DNA from: Euzebyella marina
Lineage (GTDB): Bacteria > Bacteroidota > Bacteroidia > Flavobacteriales > Flavobacteriaceae
Reading direction: 5' to 3'
NCBI RefSeq assembly: GCF_014855515.1
Contig: NZ_JACYFK010000005.1
Location: 124,001-188,000, forward strand
DNA: 64,000 nucleotides
Below the pieces are notes generated by a model, which was given only the letters and a program-made list of their open reading frames with translations, searched no databases and had not been told where the DNA came from. Positions 1-8,706 of this stretch are shown one piece after another. The translations under genes were made by a program, and so were the position numbers. Positions within the stretch are counted from its first letter, which is position 1. Every line of letters starts with the position of its first letter.

Positions 1-921
1 TAGTTCTGAAAAACAAAAAAGTACGATTGAGCCTAAACCAATAGCAATTAAAGACAATCTTAGAAGCTGGGTTATTTTTAAAGAAAATTTCTCATCGTTC
101 TTAGAAACTGCACTTCGAGCAAAAACTATTGTACTAAGCAGCATTGGAATTTGCCAAAGATATTGGGTTATTGCTGAGCCCTTAGAATAAATACCTGTCT
201 CAAAAGCGTTACTTAGCGAATCCAATAAAATTATATCTACTTTATAGTTCAAATTTATTATTAGAAGAGAGAAAGCATAAATTAATCCTAAACCAAGCAT
301 TTGCTTGATGACCGACCATTCAAATCTTGAAGAAAATGATTTCAAAAAATCATTTTTAAACAGTAAAAACAAAGAAATAAATAAAGGGCCACCAATCATT
401 GCAATCAAATAACCGGCTATTCCCAATTCTAAAAATATAACTAGTAGAGTTGTAAGCAGTAGCAAAATTAAGGTAGGTACCCAGTTAATTTTGTTGAAAG
501 TTCCTATCTCATTCTTTCCCAGAAAAATACCGCTATTGTAAGTTGCGAATAAAGAAAAAGGAACAGGTATTAAGGCAAGTAAAATAAGAAATAAATTATC
601 CCCTGCTTTACTTAAATACCTTATTAAAATAAAACAAATTAAAACACTTAAAATTGAAGTAAAAAACCATATTTGCGTTATGGCAGTCTTAATCCTCTCC
701 TCCTCGAATAATTTCTTACCCAAAAAGTATGCTGTTGATTGTCTTATACCTAAAGATCCTATACTCATGAATAAAGATGGGTAGACCATGAGCGTCGCTA
801 TCACTCCGTTATTTTCCGGTCCTAAAAATCGAGCTGTAATAATTGAGGTCGCTAAACCGAACAATATCATCAAAACCTTCGAAATTCCTACTCGAATTAA
901 ATCAGATATGAATGATCTCAT
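1..921 (-). CDS. Oligosaccharide flippase (Wzx-like), partial
   Basis: The frame stays open from an ATG at 921 to the window edge, so about 307 N-terminal residues are visible and the C-terminus is missing. The protein is very hydrophobic, with repeated transmembrane segments (roughly eight in the visible part), and starts MRSFISDLIRVGISKVLMIL, followed by a TARFLGPENNGV stretch typical of polysaccharide flippases of the MATE/MVF superfamily. Such proteins flip undecaprenyl-linked repeat units across the inner membrane for Wzy polymerisation. Its ATG overlaps the TGA of the upstream acetyltransferase gene in an ATGA arrangement, which suggests translational coupling. The family is clear; the glycan it carries cannot be read from sequence. 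Confidence 0.85.
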   Translation of the reverse strand, partial: MRSFISDLIRVGISKVLMILFGLATSIITARFLGPENNGVIATLMVYPSLFMSIGSLGIRQSTAYFLGKKLFEEERIKTAITQIWFFTSILSVLICFILIRYLSKAGDNLFLILLALIPVPFSLFATYNSGIFLGKNEIGTFNKINWVPTLILLLLTTLLVIFLELGIAGYLIAMIGGPLFISLFLLFKNDFLKSFSSRFEWSVIKQMLGLGLIYAFSLLIINLNYKVDIILLDSLSNAFETGIYSKGSAITQYLWQIPMLLSTIVFARSAVSKNDEKFSLKITQLLRLSLIAIGLGSIVLFCFSEL

Positions 922-1457
922 TTATTTTTTTCTATTATCCTACATGGAATACCGACAGCGACACTATTGGGGGGAACGTCAATATTTACTACAGAATTAG
1001 CTCCTATAACGGCATTTTCTCCGATGGTTATCCCACCGATAATTTTTGCCCCGCTGTAAATTCGTGCGCCTTTTCTTATAACAGGATAAGAATTCTGTAA
1101 TTTTTGTTTACCATGACTCCCAAAAGTAACTTGTTGAAATATAGAAACATGATCCTCTACAATTACTCCATCACCAATAACAATACCTATTGGATGTGGC
1201 ATAGCAACTTTCTTGCCTATTACTGCGTTATATGAAATATCACAACCCCTTTTTACAATTAGCCGCCTCTTGTAATAAGCAGCTAAATGATTCGAAAAAA
1301 GAATATTGCTTTGAGAGAAGAACTTACCTATCCTATGGTTCAGTAAAACCCTAAATCTTGGACTATAAAAATAATTTAAAATGAATACTTTAAAGCTGAT
1401 GTTTTCTTCCCTGAAATCATTTTTAATTTTCGAAACCGTATCCCTTAACAGACTCAT
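918..1457 (-). CDS. Serine-acetyltransferase-like hexapeptide O-acetyltransferase
   Basis: This 179-residue protein has a helical N-terminal part followed by left-handed beta-helix hexapeptide repeats. The segment MPHPIGIVIGDGVIVEDHV, the FGSHGK loop and the late run GARIYSGAKIIGGITIGENA resemble the CysE/WcaB group of acetyl-CoA-dependent acetyltransferases. It lacks the long N-terminal domain of housekeeping CysE and sits inside a polysaccharide cluster, so I infer O- or N-acetylation of a sugar in the repeat unit rather than cysteine synthesis. It follows the MurA-like gene after 7 bases and overlaps the flippase by 4 bases, so the three are very likely one transcript. Acceptor sugar unknown. 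Confidence 0.82.
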   Translation of the reverse strand: MSLLRDTVSKIKNDFREENISFKVFILNYFYSPRFRVLLNHRIGKFFSQSNILFSNHLAAYYKRRLIVKRGCDISYNAVIGKKVAMPHPIGIVIGDGVIVEDHVSIFQQVTFGSHGKQKLQNSYPVIRKGARIYSGAKIIGGITIGENAVIGANSVVNIDVPPNSVAVGIPCRIIEKNK

Positions 1458-1464
1458 TTTATAT

Positions 1465-2709
1465 TTAAATTATCACGCCAAGCCCCTTAAGCTTTCCTGC
1501 CAAATTTTCGTAGCCACGACCTATTTGCCATGCGTTTTGAATAATGGTCTCCCCATCTGCTGTTAATCCTGCCAACAATAAAGATATTCCAGCACGTAAG
1601 TCTAGAGCAGTGACCTTCGCACCACTTAATGGGATTCCTCCTTTGATTTTTAAAAGGTCACCTATAACCTCAAATTGCATTCCCATTTTTGATAATTCTT
1701 CTGCGTAACCATATCTTCCGGGAAAACGTAAATCCACAATTTTTGAGATTCCGTTAGACATTGCTCCATAAACAGCAAAAAGAGGCTGCATGTCAGAATT
1801 TATACCTGGATATGGTCCGGTGCTTATTTCAATAGGAAATGCTTCTCCTCCTTTGACTATTAAACTTGATTCTCCTCTAAAAAACTTCATACCACTTTCT
1901 CTTAAATAAATAAGAGGAACTTCTAAATGTTCAAAAGGAAAATTCCTTATTTCAACCTCACCTTTGGTTATTACCGCCCCAATTGCCCAAGTCAATGCCT
2001 CTATATTATCCGGAACCACATTATGTCTTACACCACTCAACATATCGACTCCATCAACAACAATACATTTCTGTCCAAAAACCGTAATTTTAGCCCCCAT
2101 TTTATTGAGCATATCAATTAGATCCATAATTTCTGGTCTTATATGAGGATTCCAAATTGTTGTTACACCTTTAGCCAAAGTTGAGCAAAGTATTGCATTT
2201 TCTGTGGCTCCCGTAGACCTAATAGGCAAATGTATATCCGCTGCTTTCAGACCCTCTTTGGCCTCCGCGCATAAATAATCACCTTCTTCCCAAACTTTAG
2301 CACCTAATTTCTCTAATAGCATAACGTGCAAGTCATACTTTCTTTCTCCCAGTTTACAACCTCCGGGTAAAGGTACTTTACCTTCGCCATATCTTGCTGT
2401 CAAAGACCCCAAAATCAGCAGAGTATTTCGAATAGATCGTCCTTCCCAATCTAAAACAGTACTATTATTTCCATTTTCACTTATATGTATAGTATCATGG
2501 TGAGTATTACAAACTTTACCAAGAACTTTAAGCATTTCAACATGCACCTCTATATCAAGTAAACCATTAGGAAAATTACCTAAGAGAACAGGTTCTGATG
2601 TCAATAATGAAGCGGCTAACAACCTTAAAGAGCTGTTTTTAGCTCCGCTCACCTCTACAATTCCCTCTAATTTTCCTTTTGTGATGACTAGATTTTTGTC
2701 ATTATCCAT
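1465..2709 (-). CDS. MurA-like enolpyruvyl transferase in the polysaccharide cluster
   Basis: The 414-residue product belongs to the EPSP synthase/MurA fold and resembles UDP-GlcNAc 1-carboxyvinyltransferase. Residues that are essential in E. coli MurA all have counterparts: Lys-Asn in SGAKNSS (residues 24-25), Arg94, the catalytic Cys118 in LPGGCKLGERKYDLH, Arg123, Asp306 in SDMQPLF and Arg372 in DLRAG. It is therefore expected to be active and to move enolpyruvate from PEP to a sugar nucleotide. It is somewhat short and diverged for a bacteroidetal housekeeping MurA and is enclosed by a glycosyltransferase and an acetyltransferase, so I infer a dedicated paralog making an enolpyruvyl or, after reduction, lactyl-ether sugar for the surface glycan. 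No MurB-like reductase is in the window. A displaced essential murA is the alternative. Confidence 0.83.
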   Translation of the reverse strand: MDNDKNLVITKGKLEGIVEVSGAKNSSLRLLAASLLTSEPVLLGNFPNGLLDIEVHVEMLKVLGKVCNTHHDTIHISENGNNSTVLDWEGRSIRNTLLILGSLTARYGEGKVPLPGGCKLGERKYDLHVMLLEKLGAKVWEEGDYLCAEAKEGLKAADIHLPIRSTGATENAILCSTLAKGVTTIWNPHIRPEIMDLIDMLNKMGAKITVFGQKCIVVDGVDMLSGVRHNVVPDNIEALTWAIGAVITKGEVEIRNFPFEHLEVPLIYLRESGMKFFRGESSLIVKGGEAFPIEISTGPYPGINSDMQPLFAVYGAMSNGISKIVDLRFPGRYGYAEELSKMGMQFEVIGDLLKIKGGIPLSGAKVTALDLRAGISLLLAGLTADGETIIQNAWQIGRGYENLAGKLKGLGVII

Positions 2710-2814
2710 ATTATTTTTTTTAAGGTGATTACACCATTGCTACAGTTAAATTCTAAAGATTGACATGATGTCGCTAAGCGTATAAATTCAATCTTGAAAT
2801 TATTATTAATATTA

Positions 2815-3927
2815 TTAAACAGAGTATACCAACTCTGTCTTTCTACCTATATTAGACCAGTCATAGTATTTGAACAACCTTGTCCAAACAGACTCATCTG
2901 GATAATTGTCCTTCTCGTCTATAGCCCTTAGAATTGCTCTGCCTAAACTGTCAGAGTTAACCTTGTCTAAAACATAACCTATTTCTCCAATCTCGAAGGG
3001 CTCGGTCAAACCTCCTACATTAGACACAATCACCCTCTTTTTTTCTCCGATTGCGGTTAACAAAATACCACTTTGAGATATCTTTGTATAAGGCATTAAA
3101 ATAAAATCTGACATCCTTACGCAAGCTAGAAATTCGTGAGATGATAAAAATCTGTTAATTACAATTGCGTTGTTTACTCCTTTTAATTCTAGTAGTTTTT
3201 CATTTTTACCGCTACCAGCTATCAATAAGACAACGTCATCTCTATTGATTAATTCTTTCTTTTTCCAAGTATTTATAATTATATCTATTCCTTTATAACT
3301 GCTGATACTACCTAAACTAGAAAAAACAGTCTTATTATTCAGTCCATATAAATCGTTGAACATCTTTGCTGACTCTAATACCCTGTTATTCTCAGTTTGG
3401 TCAAGCACATCAAGTATACCATGCGGTACAACATGAATTTTGTTAGTAGGAACTTCAAAAAGGTCAACTAAATCATTTTTAGTCTCATTAGTATGAACTA
3501 TTAACCTATCGACTTTATGATAGATTTTTTTATAAATACTCCTGTATTTGTTACCCGAACCATGAGGTAATATATTATGAGCGGTTAAAATTATTTCACT
3601 TTTCTTTGAAATCATCTTCAACAAGAGAAAATCTAGATGTGGGATTTTAAGCCATTGAAAGTGAATTGCCCTAATTTTATCTTGATTTAATTTAATTTTT
3701 CTATATAAAAGAAATTGAGATTTCAGATAACTCAAAATTTTTAAAATTCCTTTTTTGCTTGAATAATGGTATATTTTATTTGTGTTAAGGTTTTTTTCTT
3801 CGTAATCATATTTCGAGCTACAAAAGTATTCAACTTGATAATTTTTTATATTTGAAATCAAAGAGTAATCATAAACTGAAAGGTTATTATAACTCATAGG
3901 ATTTACATAATAAATATAATTCTTCAT
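2815..3927 (-). CDS. Glycosyltransferase, GT4 family
   Basis: This 370-residue protein has the two-domain GT-B layout. The N-terminal half contains RAIHFQWLKIPHLDFLLL and TAHNILPHGSG, and the C-terminal half contains FSSLGSISSYKGIDIIINTW and the acceptor/donor region SGILLTAIGEKKRVIVSNVG with a following TEPFE loop, as in GT4 enzymes. It probably adds one sugar from a nucleotide donor to the lipid-linked repeat unit on the cytoplasmic face of the inner membrane. It lies between two other cluster genes on the same strand, 41 bases after the upstream glycosyltransferase and 105 bases before the MurA-like gene. Donor and linkage cannot be predicted. The stretch is strikingly AT-rich, as is the rest of the leftward arm. 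Confidence 0.85.
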   Translation of the reverse strand: MKNYIYYVNPMSYNNLSVYDYSLISNIKNYQVEYFCSSKYDYEEKNLNTNKIYHYSSKKGILKILSYLKSQFLLYRKIKLNQDKIRAIHFQWLKIPHLDFLLLKMISKKSEIILTAHNILPHGSGNKYRSIYKKIYHKVDRLIVHTNETKNDLVDLFEVPTNKIHVVPHGILDVLDQTENNRVLESAKMFNDLYGLNNKTVFSSLGSISSYKGIDIIINTWKKKELINRDDVVLLIAGSGKNEKLLELKGVNNAIVINRFLSSHEFLACVRMSDFILMPYTKISQSGILLTAIGEKKRVIVSNVGGLTEPFEIGEIGYVLDKVNSDSLGRAILRAIDEKDNYPDESVWTRLFKYYDWSNIGRKTELVYSV

Positions 3928-3968
3928 AATTCTTTATACCTCTAGGTAGACTTAGATTAATTTTGAAT

Positions 3969-5099
3969 TTAAAGAATATTATCAGATATATAAGCCATGA
4001 TTTTTCTTGCCCGTGTGGTAATATCAAATTTTCTGGAATATTCATAAGCCTCTGAACCCATATCAGTCAACTTTCTGTTATCACTTATTAAACTTTTTAT
4101 AGCTTTATTTATTTCCTGAACATTCATGGGGTCTACTAATATTGAAGACTTATGGTCACACTGAAATTTAATCTCAGGAATGTCAGAAGAGATAATTGGT
4201 AAACCACAGGCCATAGCTTCAACTATGGCATTGCAAGAACCCTCATGTAGAGTGGGTAGAACAAAAATATCGGATGCAGATAAAAATTCATGAACGTCGT
4301 CTGTAGGAACTCTATTCTTGAAGAGGATTTTCTTATCATTCAATACTTGTGCTCCACTACCAATAAAAATGACTCGAACATCTGGCAAATCATTTAAGGC
4401 CTCTAAAACCCGTAAGGGTCCTTTGTCATGAACAAATCTTCCGACAAAAATGATAATTTTCTTATTTAAAGGAAAGCCCAACTTTTTCCTCATTTCAATT
4501 TTGTCTTTTCTAGCAAATTGATCAAAGTTCACAGCATTTGGACTCACCATGATTTTTGATTCATCAACTCCCACTTCAATTAAGTTTTGTTCAATTTGAG
4601 GCGATACTGCTATAAATCCATTAATTTTTGATATTAGCTCTTGATATTCTTTATCTGAATAATACTTCTTTCTTTTATTAATATTTTTAAGTTCTCCTTC
4701 TGCCACAACGATTGGCTTACCCATCTTTTTCAAAGCTTTAACAGCGATAATACCATTAACGAGAAAATGAGCATAAACTACATCGAATTGTATATTTTCT
4801 TCACGCACAACCTTTCTAACCGCCCTAACCATGAAAATCTCACCAATCAAGTGCGTGTTGAAATTCAGTATTTGCTTGTTGGAAGCTGATATTACATATG
4901 GCCTATAGACCGTTGCTAATTCGTCACCATAATCAACATTATTCTTTGTGTATTTAGATTTTTTCCAAATTGTTCGCGGGGCAATTACCGTGACCTCATG
5001 CCCAATTTTTACAAATTGCTGTATTAAATTATATACAAAAATTCCGTAAGTGGGGCTTTCAGTAGAAGGATAATTATTAGATACAACTAATACTTTCAT
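3969..5099 (-). CDS. Glycosyltransferase, GT4 family
   Basis: This 376-residue GT-B glycosyltransferase starts MKVLVVSNNYPSTESPTYGIFVYNL, the usual N-terminus of GT4 enzymes of capsule and O-antigen clusters. The C-terminal donor domain shows IIFVGRFVHDKGPLRVLEAL, FLSASDIFVLPTLHEGSCNA and IVEAMACGLPIISSDIPE, which carries the E-x7-E type catalytic/donor motif. It probably adds one sugar to the repeat unit from the cytoplasmic side. It sits 104 bases after the polymerase gene and 41 bases before the next glycosyltransferase on the same strand. The closest general type is an N-terminal GT4 (glycosyl transferase 4-like) plus Glycos_transf_1 pair. Specificity is unknown. Confidence 0.88.
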   Translation of the reverse strand: MKVLVVSNNYPSTESPTYGIFVYNLIQQFVKIGHEVTVIAPRTIWKKSKYTKNNVDYGDELATVYRPYVISASNKQILNFNTHLIGEIFMVRAVRKVVREENIQFDVVYAHFLVNGIIAVKALKKMGKPIVVAEGELKNINKRKKYYSDKEYQELISKINGFIAVSPQIEQNLIEVGVDESKIMVSPNAVNFDQFARKDKIEMRKKLGFPLNKKIIIFVGRFVHDKGPLRVLEALNDLPDVRVIFIGSGAQVLNDKKILFKNRVPTDDVHEFLSASDIFVLPTLHEGSCNAIVEAMACGLPIISSDIPEIKFQCDHKSSILVDPMNVQEINKAIKSLISDNRKLTDMGSEAYEYSRKFDITTRARKIMAYISDNIL

Positions 5100-5203
5100 A
5101 TATATTAATTTAGGAATACTTTACGTTTCATATGATTTATGGATTTCAAAGTAGAAGAGCAATCTTAGAAGTTCTTCCTTTCTTTTAAGACGACTATTTT
5201 ACT

Positions 5204-6385
5204 TCAAGTCGTATCACTGTGCCTAGACCCTAAATTTTTAAATGTCGACCCAATCAAAACTGCAAAGAAAAACCAAAAAAAGATTTTACTTATTGCACCA
5301 CCAGTCTTACCCATATTAAATACTACTACTGCCAACATGACCATATAAACAACTTCTCCATTCTGCCTAAATTTCTGATACAAATTTTTACTAAGTCGCA
5401 AAATAAAAATCAAATAAAACAACAGCCCAAAAACGCCTGTAGTCATTAGAACATATAAAAAAACATTATGTGGGTCGATCAACCTTCCTGTATAACGAAG
5501 CATTTCGGGCAAAGCTCCTGCCAAGCCTACACCGAAAAATAAGTTATCCTCAATTATTAAGAGAGATGACTGCCATAAATCACTTCTTCCTGTATCCCCA
5601 GATTCAATTGTTCTTAAAATTCTTTCTTTAAAAACCGGATTAGATTTCATTATCATAGTCATAAATAGAACTGAAAAACTAATTCCTATTAGAAAGAAGA
5701 TCATTTTCTTAAGAATATTGATCCTCATGAACAAAACAAGTAAAGCTAAACTTATAAAAACAGAAACAAGTGCCCCTCTCGAGCCACTCAATATTATAAG
5801 GTTAAGACAAGAAATGATTGCAACAGAATAGAGCAATAATTTTTTCCAATCGAATTTTTCAGTTATAAGACGCGAAACACAAATTAAAAAGGCAATTACA
5901 ACTTTTACACCAATTGAATTTGGATTTTCACCAAATAATAGAAGACGCCCACCTTTGAAATCACTTCCTATTCCAATTAGAAAAAGAAAATATAGGAGGG
6001 AAATACTAACAACATAAGCATTCAGAGCTTTATCCACAAGTGTGCTATCTTCATAAAAATGACTAACCATCAAAGTCATCAATATAATTAACGTAATAAC
6101 TCGCTCATTATAAGCCCCTTCAATTGACTCAGCATAGGAGCTGTTCAAAGCTGTTGAAATAACACCAATAATTGTAAACAGTATTAAAGGAATTAAATAC
6201 TGTCTTACAGATATAATACGAAAACTCTTTTTCAATCTCGGCAGCCATGAAATAATATAAATAACGCTAGCCATATAAGTCACTGATATCGATCCACCTA
6301 GTTGAAATGGGTCCCAATTCTCAAAAGTAACAGAGAAAACTAGAATAAAAAGGCAGTAATTATTTAACTTTTCAAAAATACTCAC
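5204..6385 (-). CDS. O-antigen polymerase/ligase family membrane protein (Wzy-like)
   Basis: The 393-residue product is an integral membrane protein with about ten to eleven hydrophobic segments. It shows the features of the Wzy_C/O-antigen ligase family: LSGSRGALVSVF in a central membrane segment, a periplasmic loop with GRSDLWQSSL, and RLIDPHNVFLYVLMTTGVFG, which matches the PHN-x-x-L signature seen in WaaL and Wzy enzymes. It probably joins lipid-linked repeat units at the periplasmic face. It is the first gene of the leftward arm, next to the divergent intergenic gap. Polymerase is more likely than ligase because of its place in a Wzx/Wzy-type cluster, but the two cannot be told apart by sequence alone. 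Confidence 0.8.
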   Translation of the reverse strand: MSIFEKLNNYCLFILVFSVTFENWDPFQLGGSISVTYMASVIYIISWLPRLKKSFRIISVRQYLIPLILFTIIGVISTALNSSYAESIEGAYNERVITLIILMTLMVSHFYEDSTLVDKALNAYVVSISLLYFLFLIGIGSDFKGGRLLLFGENPNSIGVKVVIAFLICVSRLITEKFDWKKLLLYSVAIISCLNLIILSGSRGALVSVFISLALLVLFMRINILKKMIFFLIGISFSVLFMTMIMKSNPVFKERILRTIESGDTGRSDLWQSSLLIIEDNLFFGVGLAGALPEMLRYTGRLIDPHNVFLYVLMTTGVFGLLFYLIFILRLSKNLYQKFRQNGEVVYMVMLAVVVFNMGKTGGAISKIFFWFFFAVLIGSTFKNLGSRHSDTT

Positions 6386-6720
6386 AGTTTAAAAAATTGA
6401 CAATAATTAATATCTTTTGCTGTTATCATAAAGTAAATACAAATTAAGTTTCACCTGTTATTTTACTTGGCTTTCAACCAAAACCGACATATGTCCTAGA
6501 AGCAAAAGGCCAAAGCTACTTCAAAGTTTCTTTTAAAAAAACAGAAGTATGACAAACTGCAGAAAACTTCTTTATAAACGACTTAAATTTTTGCTTTTGT
6601 TCAATGGCTAGCTTAATTAAAACTTAAAAAGAATATTTAAATAAATCCTTTTTTTCCAATAGTTATTGTACTCAGAAAGACCACTATATTCGCACAATAT
6701 TATAATAACGTCTACTAGAT
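6386..6720. other. Divergent intergenic region of the glycan cluster
   Basis: These 335 bases separate the leftward polymerase arm from the rightward glycosyltransferase arm. The sequence is AT-rich with no convincing ORF, no strong hairpin and no tRNA-like fold. It must hold the promoters of both arms. For the rightward arm a candidate is described separately at 6666-6692. For the leftward arm I found no perfect TAnnTTTG box; the best is TTAATTTG on the minus strand at 6440-6447, one mismatch. Confidence 0.6.
6666..6692 (+). promoter_or_regulatory. Candidate promoter of the rightward glycan arm
   Basis: TTG at 6666-6668 and TATATTCG at 6685-6692 (one mismatch to TAnnTTTG) are separated by 16 bases, slightly shorter than the usual Bacteroidetes spacing. 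Transcription would start near 6699, about 20 bases before the ATG at 6721. Read by eye only. Confidence 0.3.
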
Positions 6721-7923
6721 ATGAAAATTCTATACCTACATCAATATTTTCACACGCCTTATCAACCAGGAAGTACGAGATCATATTGGATTGCTCAAGA
6801 ACTGATTAAGCACGGTCATTCAGTTACTATGCTTACTATGAACAAAAAAATCGACTCTAAAGTAGAAAGAGTTGAAATTGATGGTATTGACGTAATATAT
6901 CTTAATATCCAATATGATAGCGGTACAATGAATATAACGCAAAGGTTAAAAGCTTTTTTAAGTTTTGTTTTTAAATCAATACCAGTTGCCGCCCGAGAAA
7001 AGGATGTCGACCTTGTCATAGCGACTTCAACACCCCTAACTATTGGTATACCCGCTCTTTTTCTAAATTGGTTTAAGAGAAAACCTTTCCTTTTTGAAGT
7101 TAGAGACCTTTGGCCAGAAGTTCCAATACAAATGGGAGGATTAAAGAATAAATTTTTGATTCAGATGGCTCTTTTTTTAGAAAAGACCATCTATAAAAAT
7201 GCTAAACATATTGTTGCACTATCTCCGGGAATGTATGATGGGGTGATTAAGAGAAGTATTTCACCCAAAAAGGTCACAATGATTCCGAACATGTCCAAAA
7301 TATCTGAATTTTGGTCAAGAGAAAAAGACACAAAATTATTTAAGAGATTAGGTTTAAGACCTGATAGTTTCAAAGTGATATATTTTGGAGCCATGAATAT
7401 CGCTAATGGAATGCATTATATCATTGATGGAATAGAATCACTTAAAAACAATGATGAATTTGAATTCATCTTCTTGGGTAATGGTGCAACAAAATCCGAG
7501 ATTGAAGAAAGGTGTAGAAAAAGCGGAATTAATAACGCAAAATTTCTGGGGAGTTTTCCAATGGAAGAGCTATCTGAAATTGTAAATCTCTGCGATGTAT
7601 CCTTAATAACCTTCCAAAACCTACCCATATTGGCAACTAATTCTCCAAACAAATTATTTGATTCTTTATCAGCTGGAAAAACAATTATAGTAAACTCTGC
7701 AGGGTGGACCAAAACTCTGGTTGAAGAACATAATTGCGGTTTTTACGTATCGCCAGAGCATCCGGAAGAATTGGCTGAACAACTATTATTCTTAAAGAAC
7801 AACCCTATAATTCTAGAGCAGATGGGAAAAAATTCAAGAACCCTTGCTGAAACAGTTTACGATAAAAGTATACTCTGTGATAAATTCGCAAATTTAGTCG
7901 ATAAATTGTTGAAAGAAGCATAA
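6721..7923 (+). CDS. WbuB-like glycosyltransferase, GT4 family
   Basis: The 400-residue protein begins MKILYLHQYFHTPYQPGSTR and contains PFLFEVRDLWPEVPIQMGG, both characteristic of the WbuB/WcaI group of GT4 enzymes, several of which transfer a FucNAc- or GlcNAc-type sugar as an early step of O-antigen assembly. The C-terminal half carries the donor-binding Rossmann domain, with NSPNKLFDSLSAGKTIIVNS and CGFYVSPEHPEELAE. It is the first gene of the rightward arm, 172 bases upstream of the initiating phosphoglycosyl transferase, so it may act on the first lipid-linked sugar. Substrates are inferred from group resemblance only. Confidence 0.87.
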   Translation: MKILYLHQYFHTPYQPGSTRSYWIAQELIKHGHSVTMLTMNKKIDSKVERVEIDGIDVIYLNIQYDSGTMNITQRLKAFLSFVFKSIPVAAREKDVDLVIATSTPLTIGIPALFLNWFKRKPFLFEVRDLWPEVPIQMGGLKNKFLIQMALFLEKTIYKNAKHIVALSPGMYDGVIKRSISPKKVTMIPNMSKISEFWSREKDTKLFKRLGLRPDSFKVIYFGAMNIANGMHYIIDGIESLKNNDEFEFIFLGNGATKSEIEERCRKSGINNAKFLGSFPMEELSEIVNLCDVSLITFQNLPILATNSPNKLFDSLSAGKTIIVNSAGWTKTLVEEHNCGFYVSPEHPEELAEQLLFLKNNPIILEQMGKNSRTLAETVYDKSILCDKFANLVDKLLKEA

Positions 7924-7998
7924 TTAATGTCCCTTGTCAAGTTCAAAACTTTTAATGCCTTCTCTCTAGGCACTTTAGCCATAATCTATATTTTGACT

Positions 7999-8006
7999 TA
8001 ATTTTG
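7999..8006 (+). promoter_or_regulatory. Candidate -7 box upstream of the initiating sugar transferase
   Basis: TAATTTTG matches TAnnTTTG perfectly. A weak TTTA lies 20 bases upstream (7974-7977). The predicted leader to the ATG at 8096 is about 80 bases. This would make the sugar transferase operon partly independent of the upstream glycosyltransferase. Confidence 0.35.
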
Positions 8007-8095
8007 TCCAAAATACTTGAACTTAATCTAAGTAGAGAGTCTATTCGAAATATTTATGTTTATTTTGCCTCTACTTATGAAACAGAAATAAAAGT

Positions 8096-8701
8096 ATGTA
8101 CCGACACTTTCTTAAGAGAGTTTTCGATTTTCTAATAGCTTTTTTTGCTTTGCTAATTGCTTCTCCAATTCTCGTCTTAGTAACACTTTTATTAAGTATT
8201 GCCAACAAGGGCAAGGTGTTTTTTATTCAGGAAAGACCCGGAAAAGATGAGCGTATTTTCAAGATTTGGAAATTTAAGACTATGAATGATAATCGGGATT
8301 CCGACGGAAATTTATTGTCTGACAAAGAACGTTTGACCAATGTGGGTAAATTTGTAAGAAAGACATCATTAGATGAGCTTCCCCAACTCTTCAATGTATT
8401 GAAAGGAGACATGAGCCTAATAGGCCCCCGACCACTTCTTGTCTCATATTTGCCCTTGTACAACGAAACCCAGAGAAGAAGACACGAAGTTAGACCCGGA
8501 ATTACCGGATGGGCCCAGGTAAATGGAAGAAATGCTATTGCTTGGGAAAAAAAATTTGAATATGACGTATACTACGTTAATAATTACTCCTTTTTATTTG
8601 ATTTGAGAATAATTCTTTTGACTATCCAGAAGGTTCTAAAAAGTGATGGTATTAATTCGACCACTAGCGCAACCATGGAGGTTTTCACTGGAACCAAATA
8701 A
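8096..8701 (+). CDS. Initiating phosphoglycosyl transferase (PglC/WcaJ-type sugar transferase)
   Basis: This 201-residue protein is a monotopic phosphoglycosyl transferase of the short, PglC-like kind. It has one N-terminal hydrophobic re-entrant segment (about residues 10-36), then [20 protein letters not shown], the catalytic Asp-Glu pair in [19 protein letters not shown] (Asp93-Glu94, the same numbers as in Campylobacter PglC), LIGPRPLL and [14 protein letters not shown]. It moves a sugar 1-phosphate from a UDP-sugar to undecaprenyl phosphate at the inner membrane and so starts repeat-unit synthesis. The long N-terminal membrane domain of WcaJ/WbaP is absent, which is normal for this class. 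It is followed after 5 bases by a GT2 gene. The sugar is probably an N-acetylated hexosamine, but this is inference. Confidence 0.92.
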   Translation: MYRHFLKRVFDFLIAFFALLIASPILVLVTLLLSIANKGKVFFIQERPGKDERIFKIWKFKTMNDNRDSDGNLLSDKERLTNVGKFVRKTSLDELPQLFNVLKGDMSLIGPRPLLVSYLPLYNETQRRRHEVRPGITGWAQVNGRNAIAWEKKFEYDVYYVNNYSFLFDLRIILLTIQKVLKSDGINSTTSATMEVFTGTK

Positions 8702-8706
8702 CTATT

